Counted from the stretch's first letter, positions 19,408 through 28,706 are shown. The stretch: 64,000 nt of DNA from Planktothrix sp. FACHB-1365 (GCF_014697575.1 NZ_JACJSC010000001.1:620001-684000); one strand, 5' to 3'. The notes: generated by a model from the sequence alone, not told the origin. Numbers and translations are program-made.

Positions 19408-20160
19408 ATGACAGGAGCGTTCAAAGTCGGAGAAACTATTATCACAGCAGAGGATCTACCATCGCTGCTCAAACGTTATCAGTTAATGCCTTTATTTCTG
19501 CGCGAAGTGATTTTGGAACAAGCGATCGCTAAGATTACTTGTACAGAAGAAGAACGAGCAGCGGCTCTCGAAAGATTTGATTCGCAACACCAACTAACTT
19601 CCCCAGAAGCGAAAGCAGCTTGGCTAGCCGCTTACGATATGACCCCAGAACAATTGGTGGAAATGGCAGAACGCCCTGTGAGAGTGGAAAAATTCAAACA
19701 AGAGACATGGAGTGGTCGAGTCGAAAATTATTTTCTCAGTCGCAAAGGTAATTTAGATCAAGTTGTCTATTCTTTAATTCGGACTAAAAATCCAGGTTTG
19801 GCTCAAGAACTCTATTTTAGAGTAGCGGAAGGAGAAAATACTTTTGCTGAGGTTGCCCGTGAACATTCAGAAGGGCCAGAATCTCGGACAGGAGGGTTAT
19901 TAGGGCCAGTTCCGGTATCTCAGCCTCACCCGGCGATTAGTAAACTTTTGTCTGTGAGTCAACCCGGTCAACTCTGGGCTCCTCGTCCCCTAGCAGAATG
20001 GTTTGTGATTATTCGCTTAGAAAAATTCCTTCCGGCTCAATTAGACGAATCTATGCGTCGCCGGATGGTTGACGAAATGTTTGAAAATTGGCTACGAGAG
20101 CAATTGGCTCAAGTGGGCTCGCTACAACCTCTTCGTACTTCAGTGTCTTCAGTGTCATGA
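19408..20160 (+). CDS. Parvulin-type peptidyl-prolyl isomerase of the type I secretion set
   Basis: A 250-residue protein with a helical N-terminal part and a PpiC/rotamase domain at about residues 112-215 (FAEVAREHSEGPESRTGG, then GPVPVSQPHPAI). I place the start at ATG 19408, which has GGAG seven bases upstream. A TTG at 19321 in frame would add 29 residues unlike the family. In cyanobacteria such isomerases are often encoded just before a HlyB-like exporter and may keep RTX substrates unfolded or help them fold. Its TGA overlaps the exporter's ATG (ATGA), which indicates translational coupling. There is no signal peptide, so it should act in the cytosol. Confidence 0.75.
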   Translation: MTGAFKVGETIITAEDLPSLLKRYQLMPLFLREVILEQAIAKITCTEEERAAALERFDSQHQLTSPEAKAAWLAAYDMTPEQLVEMAERPVRVEKFKQETWSGRVENYFLSRKGNLDQVVYSLIRTKNPGLAQELYFRVAEGENTFAEVAREHSEGPESRTGGLLGPVPVSQPHPAISKLLSVSQPGQLWAPRPLAEWFVIIRLEKFLPAQLDESMRRRMVDEMFENWLREQLAQVGSLQPLRTSVSSVS

Positions 20161-23100
20161 CAACATCTGCCGTTTCTCAGTCCCAAATTCAGAGCTTTTT
20201 AGCTGAAACCAGCCCTTTTGATCGGCTCTCAGAGAAGGCCCTTCAAAGCTTGCTACCCAAATGCCAACTGTTGGGCTACCGCACCGGACAACCGATATTT
20301 GAACGAGATAAACTGCCCACTCAAATTACGATAATTTATCAAGGACAGGCTCGACTGCTGGGTTTTGACCCCAGAGCGCAACGTCATGTTAGTTTAGGCT
20401 TACTCGGAGCTAGAGAAATTATAGGCTGGGGAGGGTTAATCCGAGGGGTGCCTTGTGAGACAGCGATCGCTTCAACGGATACGATTTGTATTACGCTGTC
20501 GGCTACGGATTTTCTACAATGGGTCGCTAAAGAACCCGCTTTTGGGGAGGCATTCCGGGATCACGCTTCTGTGAGTGAGGTTTTTGAACTTTTAAGCCAA
20601 TATCTGCACGCACAAGCAGTTCCGGTTAATAATATCAAGACTCTAGCCCAGGATCTTTGGCAAGATGCTGTGGTGCTGAATTTGCTGAATGGCAATAATA
20701 AAGTTAAGGATCTGCAAAATTTACTTGATCCGAATCGGATTTGGTTGGTGAGTAGTGGAACGTTGGGCAGTTTGACTCCGGGTAATCGGGTTTTATTGGA
20801 GGAGGGTCAGCAATCTTATAAGGCGGAAGGGCCACAGGGGGTGCGATTAATTGGTTTGCGAGAACCGGTTTATGAAGAAGAATCTCCCCCGGAAAGCGAT
20901 GGCTCAGAAAGTGTTTCTCAGGACTCAACTTCTAGTGTTCGCAAAATAGATTTATCGGCGGTTACTCCGGCTCCTGATGTTCCTCCGATTCCAGAACCGA
21001 CAAATTTGCCTAAAGCCGCTCAACGGTTCCCGGTGGTTAGGGGTCGTGGCAAGATTGAGGCGCCTCTGGCTTGCTTTAATATGATTGCTAAATTCTTCGG
21101 GATTAACTTTAAAAAAGATGTCGTGCGCCGGGTTTTAGATAATCAGTTGGCGACAGTGGGCAATATCAGCTTACAGGCTTGTGGAGCCGTCACGCAGATG
21201 TTGGGGATTAATGCTCAGTTGGTGCAGATTCCAGCGAGGGCCGTCGGTCGGTTGAAGGCTCCGGCGATGGTGGTGTGGCGAGATAGTTTTGCCATTCTTT
21301 ATAGCATTACCGAACGAGAATTGGTGTTGGCAACCCCAGAAAAAGGTTTGACTCGGATGCGTCCGGGGCAGTTTACGGAGGTTTGGGGTGAAGAAGGACA
21401 GGTGCTTTTGTTGCAAGCGCCGCGAGTTGACCAGAAAGAGCAGTTTAGTTTCTGGTGGTTTTTACCCGCCTTGATGGAGCATCGCACCACCTTTGTTGAG
21501 GTGTTGCTGTCTTCGTTTTTTATTCAAGTGTTTGGTTTAGTCAACCCCTTGGTGAGTATGGTGATCATTGATGCGGTCATCGGACAGCGTAATTTAGATG
21601 CTCTGAATATTCTGGGGATATTGCTGTTAGGGGTTGCCCTGTTTGAAGGGTTGTTGACGGCATTGCGAACTTATTTGTTTGTGGATAGCTCCAACCGAGT
21701 TGATATTAAGCTGACGGCGGAGATTATTGACCATATGTTGCGGCTGCCTTTGGGGTATTTTGATACCCGACAGGTGGGAGATTTAATGAGTCGTTTTAAT
21801 GAGTTAGGGAATATCCGTAACTTCCTAACGGGGACGGCTTTAACGGTGGTATTGGATGCCGTGTTTTCAGTGGTTTATGTAGCAGTGATGTTTGCCCTCA
21901 GTCCGATGCTGACTTTGGTGGCTCTGGCACCTTTACCCTTGTTTGCGGGGATTATTTTTGTGTTTTCTCCGGTGATTATGCGACTGATCCGCAAACGGGC
22001 ACAATTGGCGGGGACAGCTATGGCTTATATCGTGGAAGTGATTAGTGGAATTCAAACGATTAAGTCTCAAACCATTGAGTTGACGGCTCGTTGGCGGTGG
22101 CAGGGGATGTATGCTCGGTATATGAGTGCAGGTTTGCAGACGACTCTGACCCAAACGGCGGCGGGTACGATGAGTGATTTCTTGAATAAGATTGGGGGAA
22201 TTGCTCTGTTGTGGGTGGGGGCTTATTTGGTGATTAAACAAGAGTTAACCATTGGGGGTTTAATTGCCTTTCGGATTATTTCAGGAAACGTGACAGGCTC
22301 CTTATTGCGGTTTATCAGTGTTTATCAAAACGTGCAGGAGGTGGCAATTTCGGTGGAACGGTTGCGGGACATTGTAGATAGCTATCCTGAAGCAGATGAG
22401 GCGGATCGCAATAATATTCCGTTACCCGAAATTGAAGGGTCAGTAACGTTTGAGGAGGTATCTTTCCGATTTAATCCAACTGGGCCTTTGCAGTTGGCTA
22501 ACGTGAATTTAGATTTTCCTTCTGGGTCTTTTGTGGCGATTGTGGGATTGAGTGGATCGGGTAAGAGTACGTTGATGAAGTTGTTGCAGCGTTTATATGC
22601 TCCTTTGTCGGGTCGAATTTTAATTGATGGTTATGATATTAATAAAGTAGAACTGTATTCTGTCCGCCGTCAATTGGGGGTGGTACTACAAGATACCCTC
22701 CTGTTTAATGGAACGGTTCAGGATAATATTGGCTTGAGTAACCCCGAAGCCAGTAGTGACGAAATTATTCGGGCGGCTAAAATTGCAGCGGCACACGATT
22801 TTATTATGGGTCTTCCCAATGGTTACAATACCCCTGTGGGGGAAAGGGGAACGGCGTTATCAGGGGGACAACGACAACGGGTGGCGATCGCACGGACGGT
22901 GTTACAAAATCCGAAGTTGTTAATTTTAGATGAGGCGACGAGTGCTTTAGATTATCAATCGGAACGTTCTGTGATTAATAATTTAATGGATGTGTTTCAT
23001 GACCGCACGGTGTTTTTTATTACTCACCGTCTCAGTGCTGTCAAAAATGCGGATGCAATTATTATGATGGATCAAGGGTCTGTTGTTGAACAAGGAAACC

Positions 23101-23165
23101 ATGATGAGTTAATTGCTCTGAAGGGACGTTATTACTGTCTGTATCAACAACAAGAAGCCCATTAA
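20157..23165 (+). CDS. Type I secretion ABC exporter with cNMP-binding and C39-like domains
   Basis: A 1002-residue inner-membrane exporter of the HlyB/PCAT type. Residues about 15-140 form a cyclic-nucleotide-binding-like domain. About 284-425 is a C39 peptidase-like domain, then come six membrane helices (about 440-720) and the ATPase: Walker A GLSGSGKST at 797-805, signature LSGGQRQR near 901, LLILDEAT Walker B, and THRLS. In the C39 part the expected Cys-Gly pair is absent: the line EAPLACFNM (301-309) puts Ala where the catalytic Cys should be, and Cys306 is followed by Phe. That fits a non-cleaving domain as in RTX exporters. I chose ATG 20157, which overlaps the isomerase stop, over the upstream in-frame start at 20088. 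Confidence 0.88.
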   Translation: MTTSAVSQSQIQSFLAETSPFDRLSEKALQSLLPKCQLLGYRTGQPIFERDKLPTQITIIYQGQARLLGFDPRAQRHVSLGLLGAREIIGWGGLIRGVPCETAIASTDTICITLSATDFLQWVAKEPAFGEAFRDHASVSEVFELLSQYLHAQAVPVNNIKTLAQDLWQDAVVLNLLNGNNKVKDLQNLLDPNRIWLVSSGTLGSLTPGNRVLLEEGQQSYKAEGPQGVRLIGLREPVYEEESPPESDGSESVSQDSTSSVRKIDLSAVTPAPDVPPIPEPTNLPKAAQRFPVVRGRGKIEAPLACFNMIAKFFGINFKKDVVRRVLDNQLATVGNISLQACGAVTQMLGINAQLVQIPARAVGRLKAPAMVVWRDSFAILYSITERELVLATPEKGLTRMRPGQFTEVWGEEGQVLLLQAPRVDQKEQFSFWWFLPALMEHRTTFVEVLLSSFFIQVFGLVNPLVSMVIIDAVIGQRNLDALNILGILLLGVALFEGLLTALRTYLFVDSSNRVDIKLTAEIIDHMLRLPLGYFDTRQVGDLMSRFNELGNIRNFLTGTALTVVLDAVFSVVYVAVMFALSPMLTLVALAPLPLFAGIIFVFSPVIMRLIRKRAQLAGTAMAYIVEVISGIQTIKSQTIELTARWRWQGMYARYMSAGLQTTLTQTAAGTMSDFLNKIGGIALLWVGAYLVIKQELTIGGLIAFRIISGNVTGSLLRFISVYQNVQEVAISVERLRDIVDSYPEADEADRNNIPLPEIEGSVTFEEVSFRFNPTGPLQLANVNLDFPSGSFVAIVGLSGSGKSTLMKLLQRLYAPLSGRILIDGYDINKVELYSVRRQLGVVLQDTLLFNGTVQDNIGLSNPEASSDEIIRAAKIAAAHDFIMGLPNGYNTPVGERGTALSGGQRQRVAIARTVLQNPKLLILDEATSALDYQSERSVINNLMDVFHDRTVFFITHRLSAVKNADAIIMMDQGSVVEQGNHDELIALKGRYYCLYQQQEAH

Positions 23166-23191
23166 TCAGTGATCAGTGATCAGTGATCAGT
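23165..23191. repeat. Heptanucleotide tandem repeat (ATCAGTG)
   Basis: Nearly four tandem copies of the 7-mer ATCAGTG start at the last base of the exporter stop codon. This is the short tandemly repeated repetitive (STRR) type of sequence described in cyanobacteria. Confidence 0.8.
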
Positions 23192-23279
23192 CAACAGCAA
23201 TGAGTCAAAGAAATAAAATCAAGATTTTTAGCTGTTGAAAACAACTGGAACTGCTTCTTAACTCTTGCACTGATAACTG

Positions 23280-23344
23280 GTACAGACGTGCCATGGCACG
23301 TCTCTACTGCTAACTACTAACTACTAACTGCTAACTACTAACTG
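23280..23344. repeat. 28-bp palindrome plus heptamer array before hlyD-like gene
   Basis: A near-perfect palindrome (23280-23307, half-site GTACAGACGTGCCA against TGGCACGTCTCTAC, one mismatched pair) is followed by almost five tandem 7-mers TAACTAC/TAACTGC (23311-23344). The array ends three bases before the ATG of the adaptor gene and replaces any ordinary ribosome-binding site. Confidence 0.75.
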
Positions 23345-23347
23345 ATT

Positions 23348-25222
23348 ATGAAATCTGTATCACTGATTGATCAACCTGTTATTCTTGAGAAACCGGCAAT
23401 GTGGTCTCATATGTTTCTCTGGATGATCATGTTGATAACGACTTCAACAGTTGTTTGGGCTTATTTTTCTCGGATTGAACAAACGGTTCCTGCTGTGGGG
23501 GAACTAGAATATAAAGAAGGTGCTAGAGAGATTCAAGCTCCAACTACGGGTGCGGTGGTGAGGCTGCACGTTGAAAATGGCGATCGCGTGCAGAAAAACC
23601 AACCGCTTCTCACCTTCAGCCCCACAAACCCTAGTGCTGATATTAAGTCTTTGGCTAAATTACAAGGGACTCTCAAGGAGGAAAACCAATTTTATAATAG
23701 TATTATTCAGGGAAATGGCAGGGGAAATTTACCGGCTCAGTGGGAAACGATGGTTAAGGATCGGGAGGCGAGATTACAAGAAAATGAGGTTTTAACGGGT
23801 TTAATTAATGAACTTTATAATAATCAAGGTCGAGCCATTAACTATAGTCCCACTCAATCGGGTGTAGTGGCGAATTACCGGGCTGAATTTCTATCTCGTG
23901 TGTCTGCGGTTGAGGGACGAATTGTTGAGTTTAAAAAACAACTGGAACAAACAGAAAATTCGATTCGGGCGACACAAGAACAAGTTCAATATGCGACGAA
24001 TCAAATTCGCTATTCTGAAGAACAATTAGACTTAGCGAAGGCTCAACTTAATAAGTCTCAAGAGTCTTTGGATCTGAACGAATCGATTTTGGGTCAAATT
24101 GCTCCGTTGGTTGAAGAAGGGGCGATGTCTGACTTAAATAAAAAACGTCAGGAACAAGAGGTTTTAAGAAGTCAAAATGAGTTTTTACGTCAGCAAGATC
24201 AAATCACTACTCGTCAAAGTGAAATTAATGCCCGTAAGAGTGATGTTGAGAAACAAAAAGCTGAAATTAGACGATTAGAAGATGAAAAACAGAAGGTTTT
24301 AGCTTCTATTGATCGGACAGAACAAGAATTGCAAAATACAAAGGATGGGTGGGCAAGAGAATTGTATCTTCGGGTTGAAGAAAATAAAAAACAAATTGCC
24401 AGTATTGATTCTCAATTAAGCCGATATAAACTGGATAATGAAAAACGCTTAGGAGAGGTTAATGCTCAGTTGGAAAAAGTTGAAGAACAACGAGATACTC
24501 AAGTTCTACGTTCCCCGGTGGCTGGGGTGATTTATGATTTACAGCCCTCAACAAAACAGGATTCTGAACTGGATCTGAAAAAGGATGAAATTTGCAGTTA
24601 TGTCAATGATCAAGTTTTAAAATCGGGTGATCCGAGAATGAAGCGTTGTAATGAAGCATATTATGAAGCTCAACAAACGGAAAAGCTTATGCAAATTTTA
24701 GCGGATGATAAGGGACTGGAAGCCACAATTTATATTAAAAATACTGATTTAGCTTTAGTGCTGAATGCTTTACGAGTTAAGCGCAAATTTTTACAGCCTT
24801 ATGATGGTAAAACGGTGGCTGGAGAAGTGATTGAATGTAAAGCTGAAAAAGATTGTATTTGTCCAGCATCTCCAGAAGCTCGACAAGAAATTGGAGTAAC
24901 TGATATAGATTGTATTCCGGTGGAAGTCTCGATTGATGCTTTCCCCAATGATCAATTTGGCATGGTTCCCGGACAGTTAAAATGGCTGAGTCAAGATGCG
25001 ATTAAACCTGATCCAGAAAAGGGCCGTCAATATTTTACTTTTAAAGGAAAAGTGAAATTAGATAAGCAAAACTTTACCTTAGATGAACAGAAAGATATTA
25101 AGGTGGGTTTACAGTCAGGTATGTCAGTGAATACCAAAATTAATGTAGGTAAACGGTCTGTACTTGATATATTCTTAAATCGCTTTACAGGTCGAATGAA
25201 CAGTATTACAAACTTGAAGTAA
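23348..25222 (+). CDS. HlyD-family periplasmic adaptor of type I secretion
   Basis: A 624-residue membrane fusion protein that would link the ABC exporter to an outer-membrane channel. It has one membrane helix at about 21-40, a lipoyl-like half near 50-90 (REIQAPTTGAVVRLHVENGD), a long coiled-coil hairpin (about 105-395), a second lipoyl half (VLRSPVAGVIYDL, near 390) and a beta-barrel end. It is longer than typical HlyD (about 480). The extra length includes a segment with six cysteines (about 415, 434, 496, 502, 504, 521), unusual in this family. It lies 182 bases after the exporter and is probably in the same unit, although repeats fill the gap. No TolC-type gene is in the window. Confidence 0.82.
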   Translation: MKSVSLIDQPVILEKPAMWSHMFLWMIMLITTSTVVWAYFSRIEQTVPAVGELEYKEGAREIQAPTTGAVVRLHVENGDRVQKNQPLLTFSPTNPSADIKSLAKLQGTLKEENQFYNSIIQGNGRGNLPAQWETMVKDREARLQENEVLTGLINELYNNQGRAINYSPTQSGVVANYRAEFLSRVSAVEGRIVEFKKQLEQTENSIRATQEQVQYATNQIRYSEEQLDLAKAQLNKSQESLDLNESILGQIAPLVEEGAMSDLNKKRQEQEVLRSQNEFLRQQDQITTRQSEINARKSDVEKQKAEIRRLEDEKQKVLASIDRTEQELQNTKDGWARELYLRVEENKKQIASIDSQLSRYKLDNEKRLGEVNAQLEKVEEQRDTQVLRSPVAGVIYDLQPSTKQDSELDLKKDEICSYVNDQVLKSGDPRMKRCNEAYYEAQQTEKLMQILADDKGLEATIYIKNTDLALVLNALRVKRKFLQPYDGKTVAGEVIECKAEKDCICPASPEARQEIGVTDIDCIPVEVSIDAFPNDQFGMVPGQLKWLSQDAIKPDPEKGRQYFTFKGKVKLDKQNFTLDEQKDIKVGLQSGMSVNTKINVGKRSVLDIFLNRFTGRMNSITNLK

Positions 25223-25239
25223 TTTAATCAGTTATCAGT

Positions 25240-25267
25240 GTAGAGACGCGCCATGGCGCGTCTGTAC
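25240..25267. repeat. Interspersed 28-bp palindrome
   Basis: Half-site GTAGAGACGCGCCA against TGGCGCGTCTGTAC, with one mismatched pair. It belongs to the same family as the copies at 23280, 28703, 29917, 36500 and 42621. It is flanked by CAGTTATCAG heptamer-type repeats on both sides. Confidence 0.75.
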
Positions 25268-25418
25268 CAGTTATCAGTTATGACTGTAAATCACTAATAG
25301 TTGGTAACTGATATTCTATTAAGCATATCAATTTCTGATTCGGAAATTGTTAAATCCTTGTAGTATGAGCGTCGTCGGATTCTATGGTTTAAATACTTAA
25401 CAGCTTAATTGGTAACTA

Positions 25419-27191
25419 ATGGCTAAAAACTCCTCCTCTTTTGTCGATTTTCCTACTACTATTTTAGGGCTGTTATATTTAATCCCTATTTTGGGAATTA
25501 TTGGATTTATTATTAAGTTTGGAGTGAATGTTCCGTTTTATGATCAATGGGTTGTACCTGCTTTATTTAAAAAAACAGCCACAGGAACATTACAATTCAA
25601 AGACTTATTTGAACTTCATAATAACCATCGAATCTTATTTCCTCGTTTAATTTTTATTATTTTAGGGTTTATTTCGAGTTGGAATATTAAATTAGAGCTT
25701 TTTTTTAGCTTAGGGTTAGCAATACTAACTTTTATTTTGTTATATAAACTTTCGGTTAATACCTCCAAAAATCACAACTCTTTTTTTTACTTTACTAATT
25801 TATTAACTGCTTTAATATTTTTCTCCTTAGCTCAATCTGAAAACTGGCTCTGGGGGTTTCAAATTGCTTTGTTTCTCATTAATTTATGTGTAATTTTCAG
25901 TTGTTTTATTTTAACACAAGAGCAAGTTCAACCTACCCAAAAATTATTAATTGCAACGATTCCTTGTTTAATTGCTAGTTTTTCATCTGCACAGGGTTTA
26001 ATGAGTTGGTTAGCTTTAATTCCTTCCATTACAGTCCTTACAAAGGAAGCTAACCTTAGAAAAAAATATTTAATATTATGGTTAATACTCTTTACCATTT
26101 CAACTTTAATTTACTCAATAGAATATACTCAAGAACCAAAAATAATCAATCTTTCACTTCTCGAACAATTGTTCACTGCGAGTCACTTCTTTTTTAATTT
26201 AATTGCTGCACCCCTAACAAATTCTTATACTTTAAGCCTGGGGATCGGATTAATAATTGTATTAAATTTTATAGGATTAGGATTTTACTGTTTCAGAAAC
26301 CGAAAAGCTCAAGACTATTTATTGAAATCCTGCTCTCCTTGGTTTTCCATTGGAATATTTTCTATATTATGTTCAATTTTAATAACATTAGGTCGTTATG
26401 ATTATGGAGCGAATTATGCCATTGATGCTTCTCGATATACGACTCATTCTTTACTATTAATTATTGCTGTTATTCAACTTTGGTTTATTGTTATTACTCA
26501 ATCTCAAACTCTAAACAAAAATTATAGTCTGAAACTGATTTATAGTTTTATAGCGGGAATTTTAGTTTGTTTAATTGGGGTAAAATCAGAAATAGCGATC
26601 GCTCAAGCACAAACAGATTTAATCAATAAACAACGAGGTAAAACCTGCTTAGAACTCATTAACTATTTAGAAGACTCTAACTTCTTCAAAACCCATCCTG
26701 ATCGCTGTTTATTAAGATTAAGTAAAACAACCTGGTGGATTCAAGATGGTGTCAAAAAACTCCAGACAGTCCACCTCAGAAATTGGGCAAATAATATAAC
26801 CTTTAAACCCGAATCAGAACAAGTTTATGGTTATATTGACTTTCCTTTTTCCCGTGATCAACCCTTGAAAATCAAACCCCAAGACTCTATTGTTTTAAAG
26901 GGATGGGCAATTTTTCCCCAGACTCAAAATCAACCCCAACTTGTCTTTTTTTCTCAAGGAAATCAACAATCCTTTTTCGCCAATGCTAATGTCGGTTTAA
27001 ATAGTCCAGATATTGCTCAGGTACTAGATTCCCCACTCTATAATTATGCACGATGGCAGGTGCAAATTTCCACCCATGAATTGGATTATGACTTAGGAAA
27101 CATAACGATTAAAGCTTGGGTCTATAATTCTGATAGTCATGAATTTTTCCCGTTAAAGGGGGAAGTTAAGATAATTGTTGAGAAAGACTAA
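25419..27191 (+). CDS. Polytopic membrane protein with C-terminal GW beta domain
   Basis: A 590-residue protein with about ten hydrophobic helices between residues 14 and 400, then a soluble C-terminal part. The first loop contains VPFYDQW and HNNHRILFPRL, polar residues next to membrane ends as in GT-C-type enzymes, but I do not recognise a named family. Residues about 490-590 (LKGWAIFP, then a SPDIAQVL line) share a pattern with domains in the giant fusion and in the 743-residue membrane protein encoded at 36.6 kb. It lies between the type I secretion set and the rhamnose genes. A role in sugar transfer or glycan handling at the membrane is inferred from topology and place. Confidence 0.55.
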   Translation: MAKNSSSFVDFPTTILGLLYLIPILGIIGFIIKFGVNVPFYDQWVVPALFKKTATGTLQFKDLFELHNNHRILFPRLIFIILGFISSWNIKLELFFSLGLAILTFILLYKLSVNTSKNHNSFFYFTNLLTALIFFSLAQSENWLWGFQIALFLINLCVIFSCFILTQEQVQPTQKLLIATIPCLIASFSSAQGLMSWLALIPSITVLTKEANLRKKYLILWLILFTISTLIYSIEYTQEPKIINLSLLEQLFTASHFFFNLIAAPLTNSYTLSLGIGLIIVLNFIGLGFYCFRNRKAQDYLLKSCSPWFSIGIFSILCSILITLGRYDYGANYAIDASRYTTHSLLLIIAVIQLWFIVITQSQTLNKNYSLKLIYSFIAGILVCLIGVKSEIAIAQAQTDLINKQRGKTCLELINYLEDSNFFKTHPDRCLLRLSKTTWWIQDGVKKLQTVHLRNWANNITFKPESEQVYGYIDFPFSRDQPLKIKPQDSIVLKGWAIFPQTQNQPQLVFFSQGNQQSFFANANVGLNSPDIAQVLDSPLYNYARWQVQISTHELDYDLGNITIKAWVYNSDSHEFFPLKGEVKIIVEKD

Positions 27192-27285
27192 CCCGTTCTT
27201 AACCTTGAAGTGAACGTTAATTCGGTTTTCATCAAAGCAACAATTTGGTACAATATTTAATCGCTGACCACTGATTAACCTAAAT

Positions 27286-27834
27286 ATGAATATTATTCCA
27301 ACTTCAATTCCCGATGTTCTCATCATTGAACCCAAAGTTTTTGGGGATGAACGCGGCTTTTTCTTTGAAAGTTTTAACCATAAAGTCTTTGCTGAAAAGA
27401 CTGGAATTACCTCAGAATTTGTACAAGATAATCATTCTCGTTCTGTTAAAGGAGTTTTGCGAGGTTTGCATTATCAAATTCAACAAACACAAGGTAAATT
27501 ATTGCGTGTTGTTGCGGGAGAAATTTTTGATGTCGCCGTAGATATGAGAAAAAGTTCTCCCACTTTTGGACAGTGGGTCGGTTGCATTCTGAGCGCAGAA
27601 AATAAGCGACAATTTTGGGTTCCCCCAGGATTTGCTCATGGATTTTTAGTGATTTCAGATATTGCTGAAGTCTTATATAAAACCACAGATTATTATGCAC
27701 CACAATACGAGCGTTCTTTACTGTGGAATGATCCTGATGTCGGAATTGATTGGCCCCTGAATGGAATTACACCAATTTTATCAGCAAAAGATCAAGAAGG
27801 TCAACCCTTAAAAACGGCGGAGTTTTTCTCATGA
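27286..27834 (+). CDS. rfbC: dTDP-4-dehydrorhamnose 3,5-epimerase
   Basis: A 182-residue cupin enzyme, the usual length, that epimerises C3 and C5 of dTDP-4-keto-6-deoxyglucose in dTDP-L-rhamnose synthesis. It has DERGFFFESFN near residue 20, the catalytic-histidine line VLRGLHYQ near 60, FWVPPGFAHGF near 110 and YYAPQYERSLLWNDPDVG near 140. Its TGA overlaps the ATG of rfbD, so the two are translationally coupled. Activity in the cytosol with rfbD and rfbA is well supported. The 4,6-dehydratase gene rfbB is not in the window. Confidence 0.95.
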   Translation: MNIIPTSIPDVLIIEPKVFGDERGFFFESFNHKVFAEKTGITSEFVQDNHSRSVKGVLRGLHYQIQQTQGKLLRVVAGEIFDVAVDMRKSSPTFGQWVGCILSAENKRQFWVPPGFAHGFLVISDIAEVLYKTTDYYAPQYERSLLWNDPDVGIDWPLNGITPILSAKDQEGQPLKTAEFFS

Positions 27835-28706
27835 CAAAAATTTTATTGATTGGAAAAGATGGTCAACTCGGTCAAGAATTACAGCCTTTTCTGACTTCTA
27901 TGGGGTCGTTAGTTGCTGTCGGACGGGATACTCTTGATTTATCTCAACCTCAAATTATTGAACAAATAATAGAGGACATTCAACCCGAATGGGTGATTAA
28001 TGCTGCGGCTTATACGGCTGTGGATAAGGCAGAAAGTGAACCGGAATTAGCAATGAAAATTAATGGAATTGCGCCCGGTATTTTAGCAAAAGCTTGTCAA
28101 CAATTAGATGCTAAATTAATTCACATTTCTACAGATTATGTCTTTGATGGAACCCAAAGCCATCCTTACATTGAAACTGATTCTACTCATCCCTTGGGTG
28201 TCTATGGTCAATCGAAATTAGCTGGAGAAATTGCTATTCAAGAAACCCAAGCCAAATTTGCAATTATTAGAACCGCTTGGGTTTATGGCGTAGGGGGAAC
28301 CGGAAATTTTGTCAAAACTATGTTACGGTTGGGAAAAGAACGGGAAGAAATTCGCGTTGTTAGTGATCAAGTAGGAAGTCCAACTTGGACAGGAGATTTA
28401 GCACAATCAATTGTCCAATTAATGCCACTTTTAAATTCTGAAACCTACGGAATTTATCACTGTACTAATAGTGGTGTTACCAGTTGGTATGATTTTGCGA
28501 TCGCTATTTTTGAAGAAGCCAAACTATTAGGTTTTCCCTTAAAAATTGAACGGGTAATTCCAATTACAACCCCCGAATATCCAACGCCAGCAAGTCGTCC
28601 GGCTTATTCGGTTTTAAGTGGGAAAAAATTAGCCAATCTTCTCGAAACTCATACTCCCCAATGGCGTCAGGGATTGCGTAAAATGTTACAACAATTAAAC
28701 CCGTAG
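27831..28706 (+). CDS. rfbD: dTDP-4-dehydrorhamnose reductase
   Basis: A 291-residue extended SDR enzyme that reduces dTDP-4-keto-rhamnose with NAD(P)H, the last step to dTDP-L-rhamnose. Visible motifs are the cofactor loop GKDGQLGQEL near residue 7, INAAAYTAVDKAE near 65, STDYVFDG near 102 and the catalytic YGQSKLAGE near 125. I chose the ATG at 27831, which overlaps the rfbC stop, since an earlier in-frame start at 27750 would lie in the rfbC coding region and add residues unlike the family. A palindromic repeat follows the stop codon. Confidence 0.95.
   Translation: MTKILLIGKDGQLGQELQPFLTSMGSLVAVGRDTLDLSQPQIIEQIIEDIQPEWVINAAAYTAVDKAESEPELAMKINGIAPGILAKACQQLDAKLIHISTDYVFDGTQSHPYIETDSTHPLGVYGQSKLAGEIAIQETQAKFAIIRTAWVYGVGGTGNFVKTMLRLGKEREEIRVVSDQVGSPTWTGDLAQSIVQLMPLLNSETYGIYHCTNSGVTSWYDFAIAIFEEAKLLGFPLKIERVIPITTPEYPTPASRPAYSVLSGKKLANLLETHTPQWRQGLRKMLQQLNP

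Noticed and set aside
20088-20156. Upstream start for the ABC exporter
   Set aside because: It lies in the isomerase coding region; ATG 20157 overlaps the stop codon as in coupled genes.
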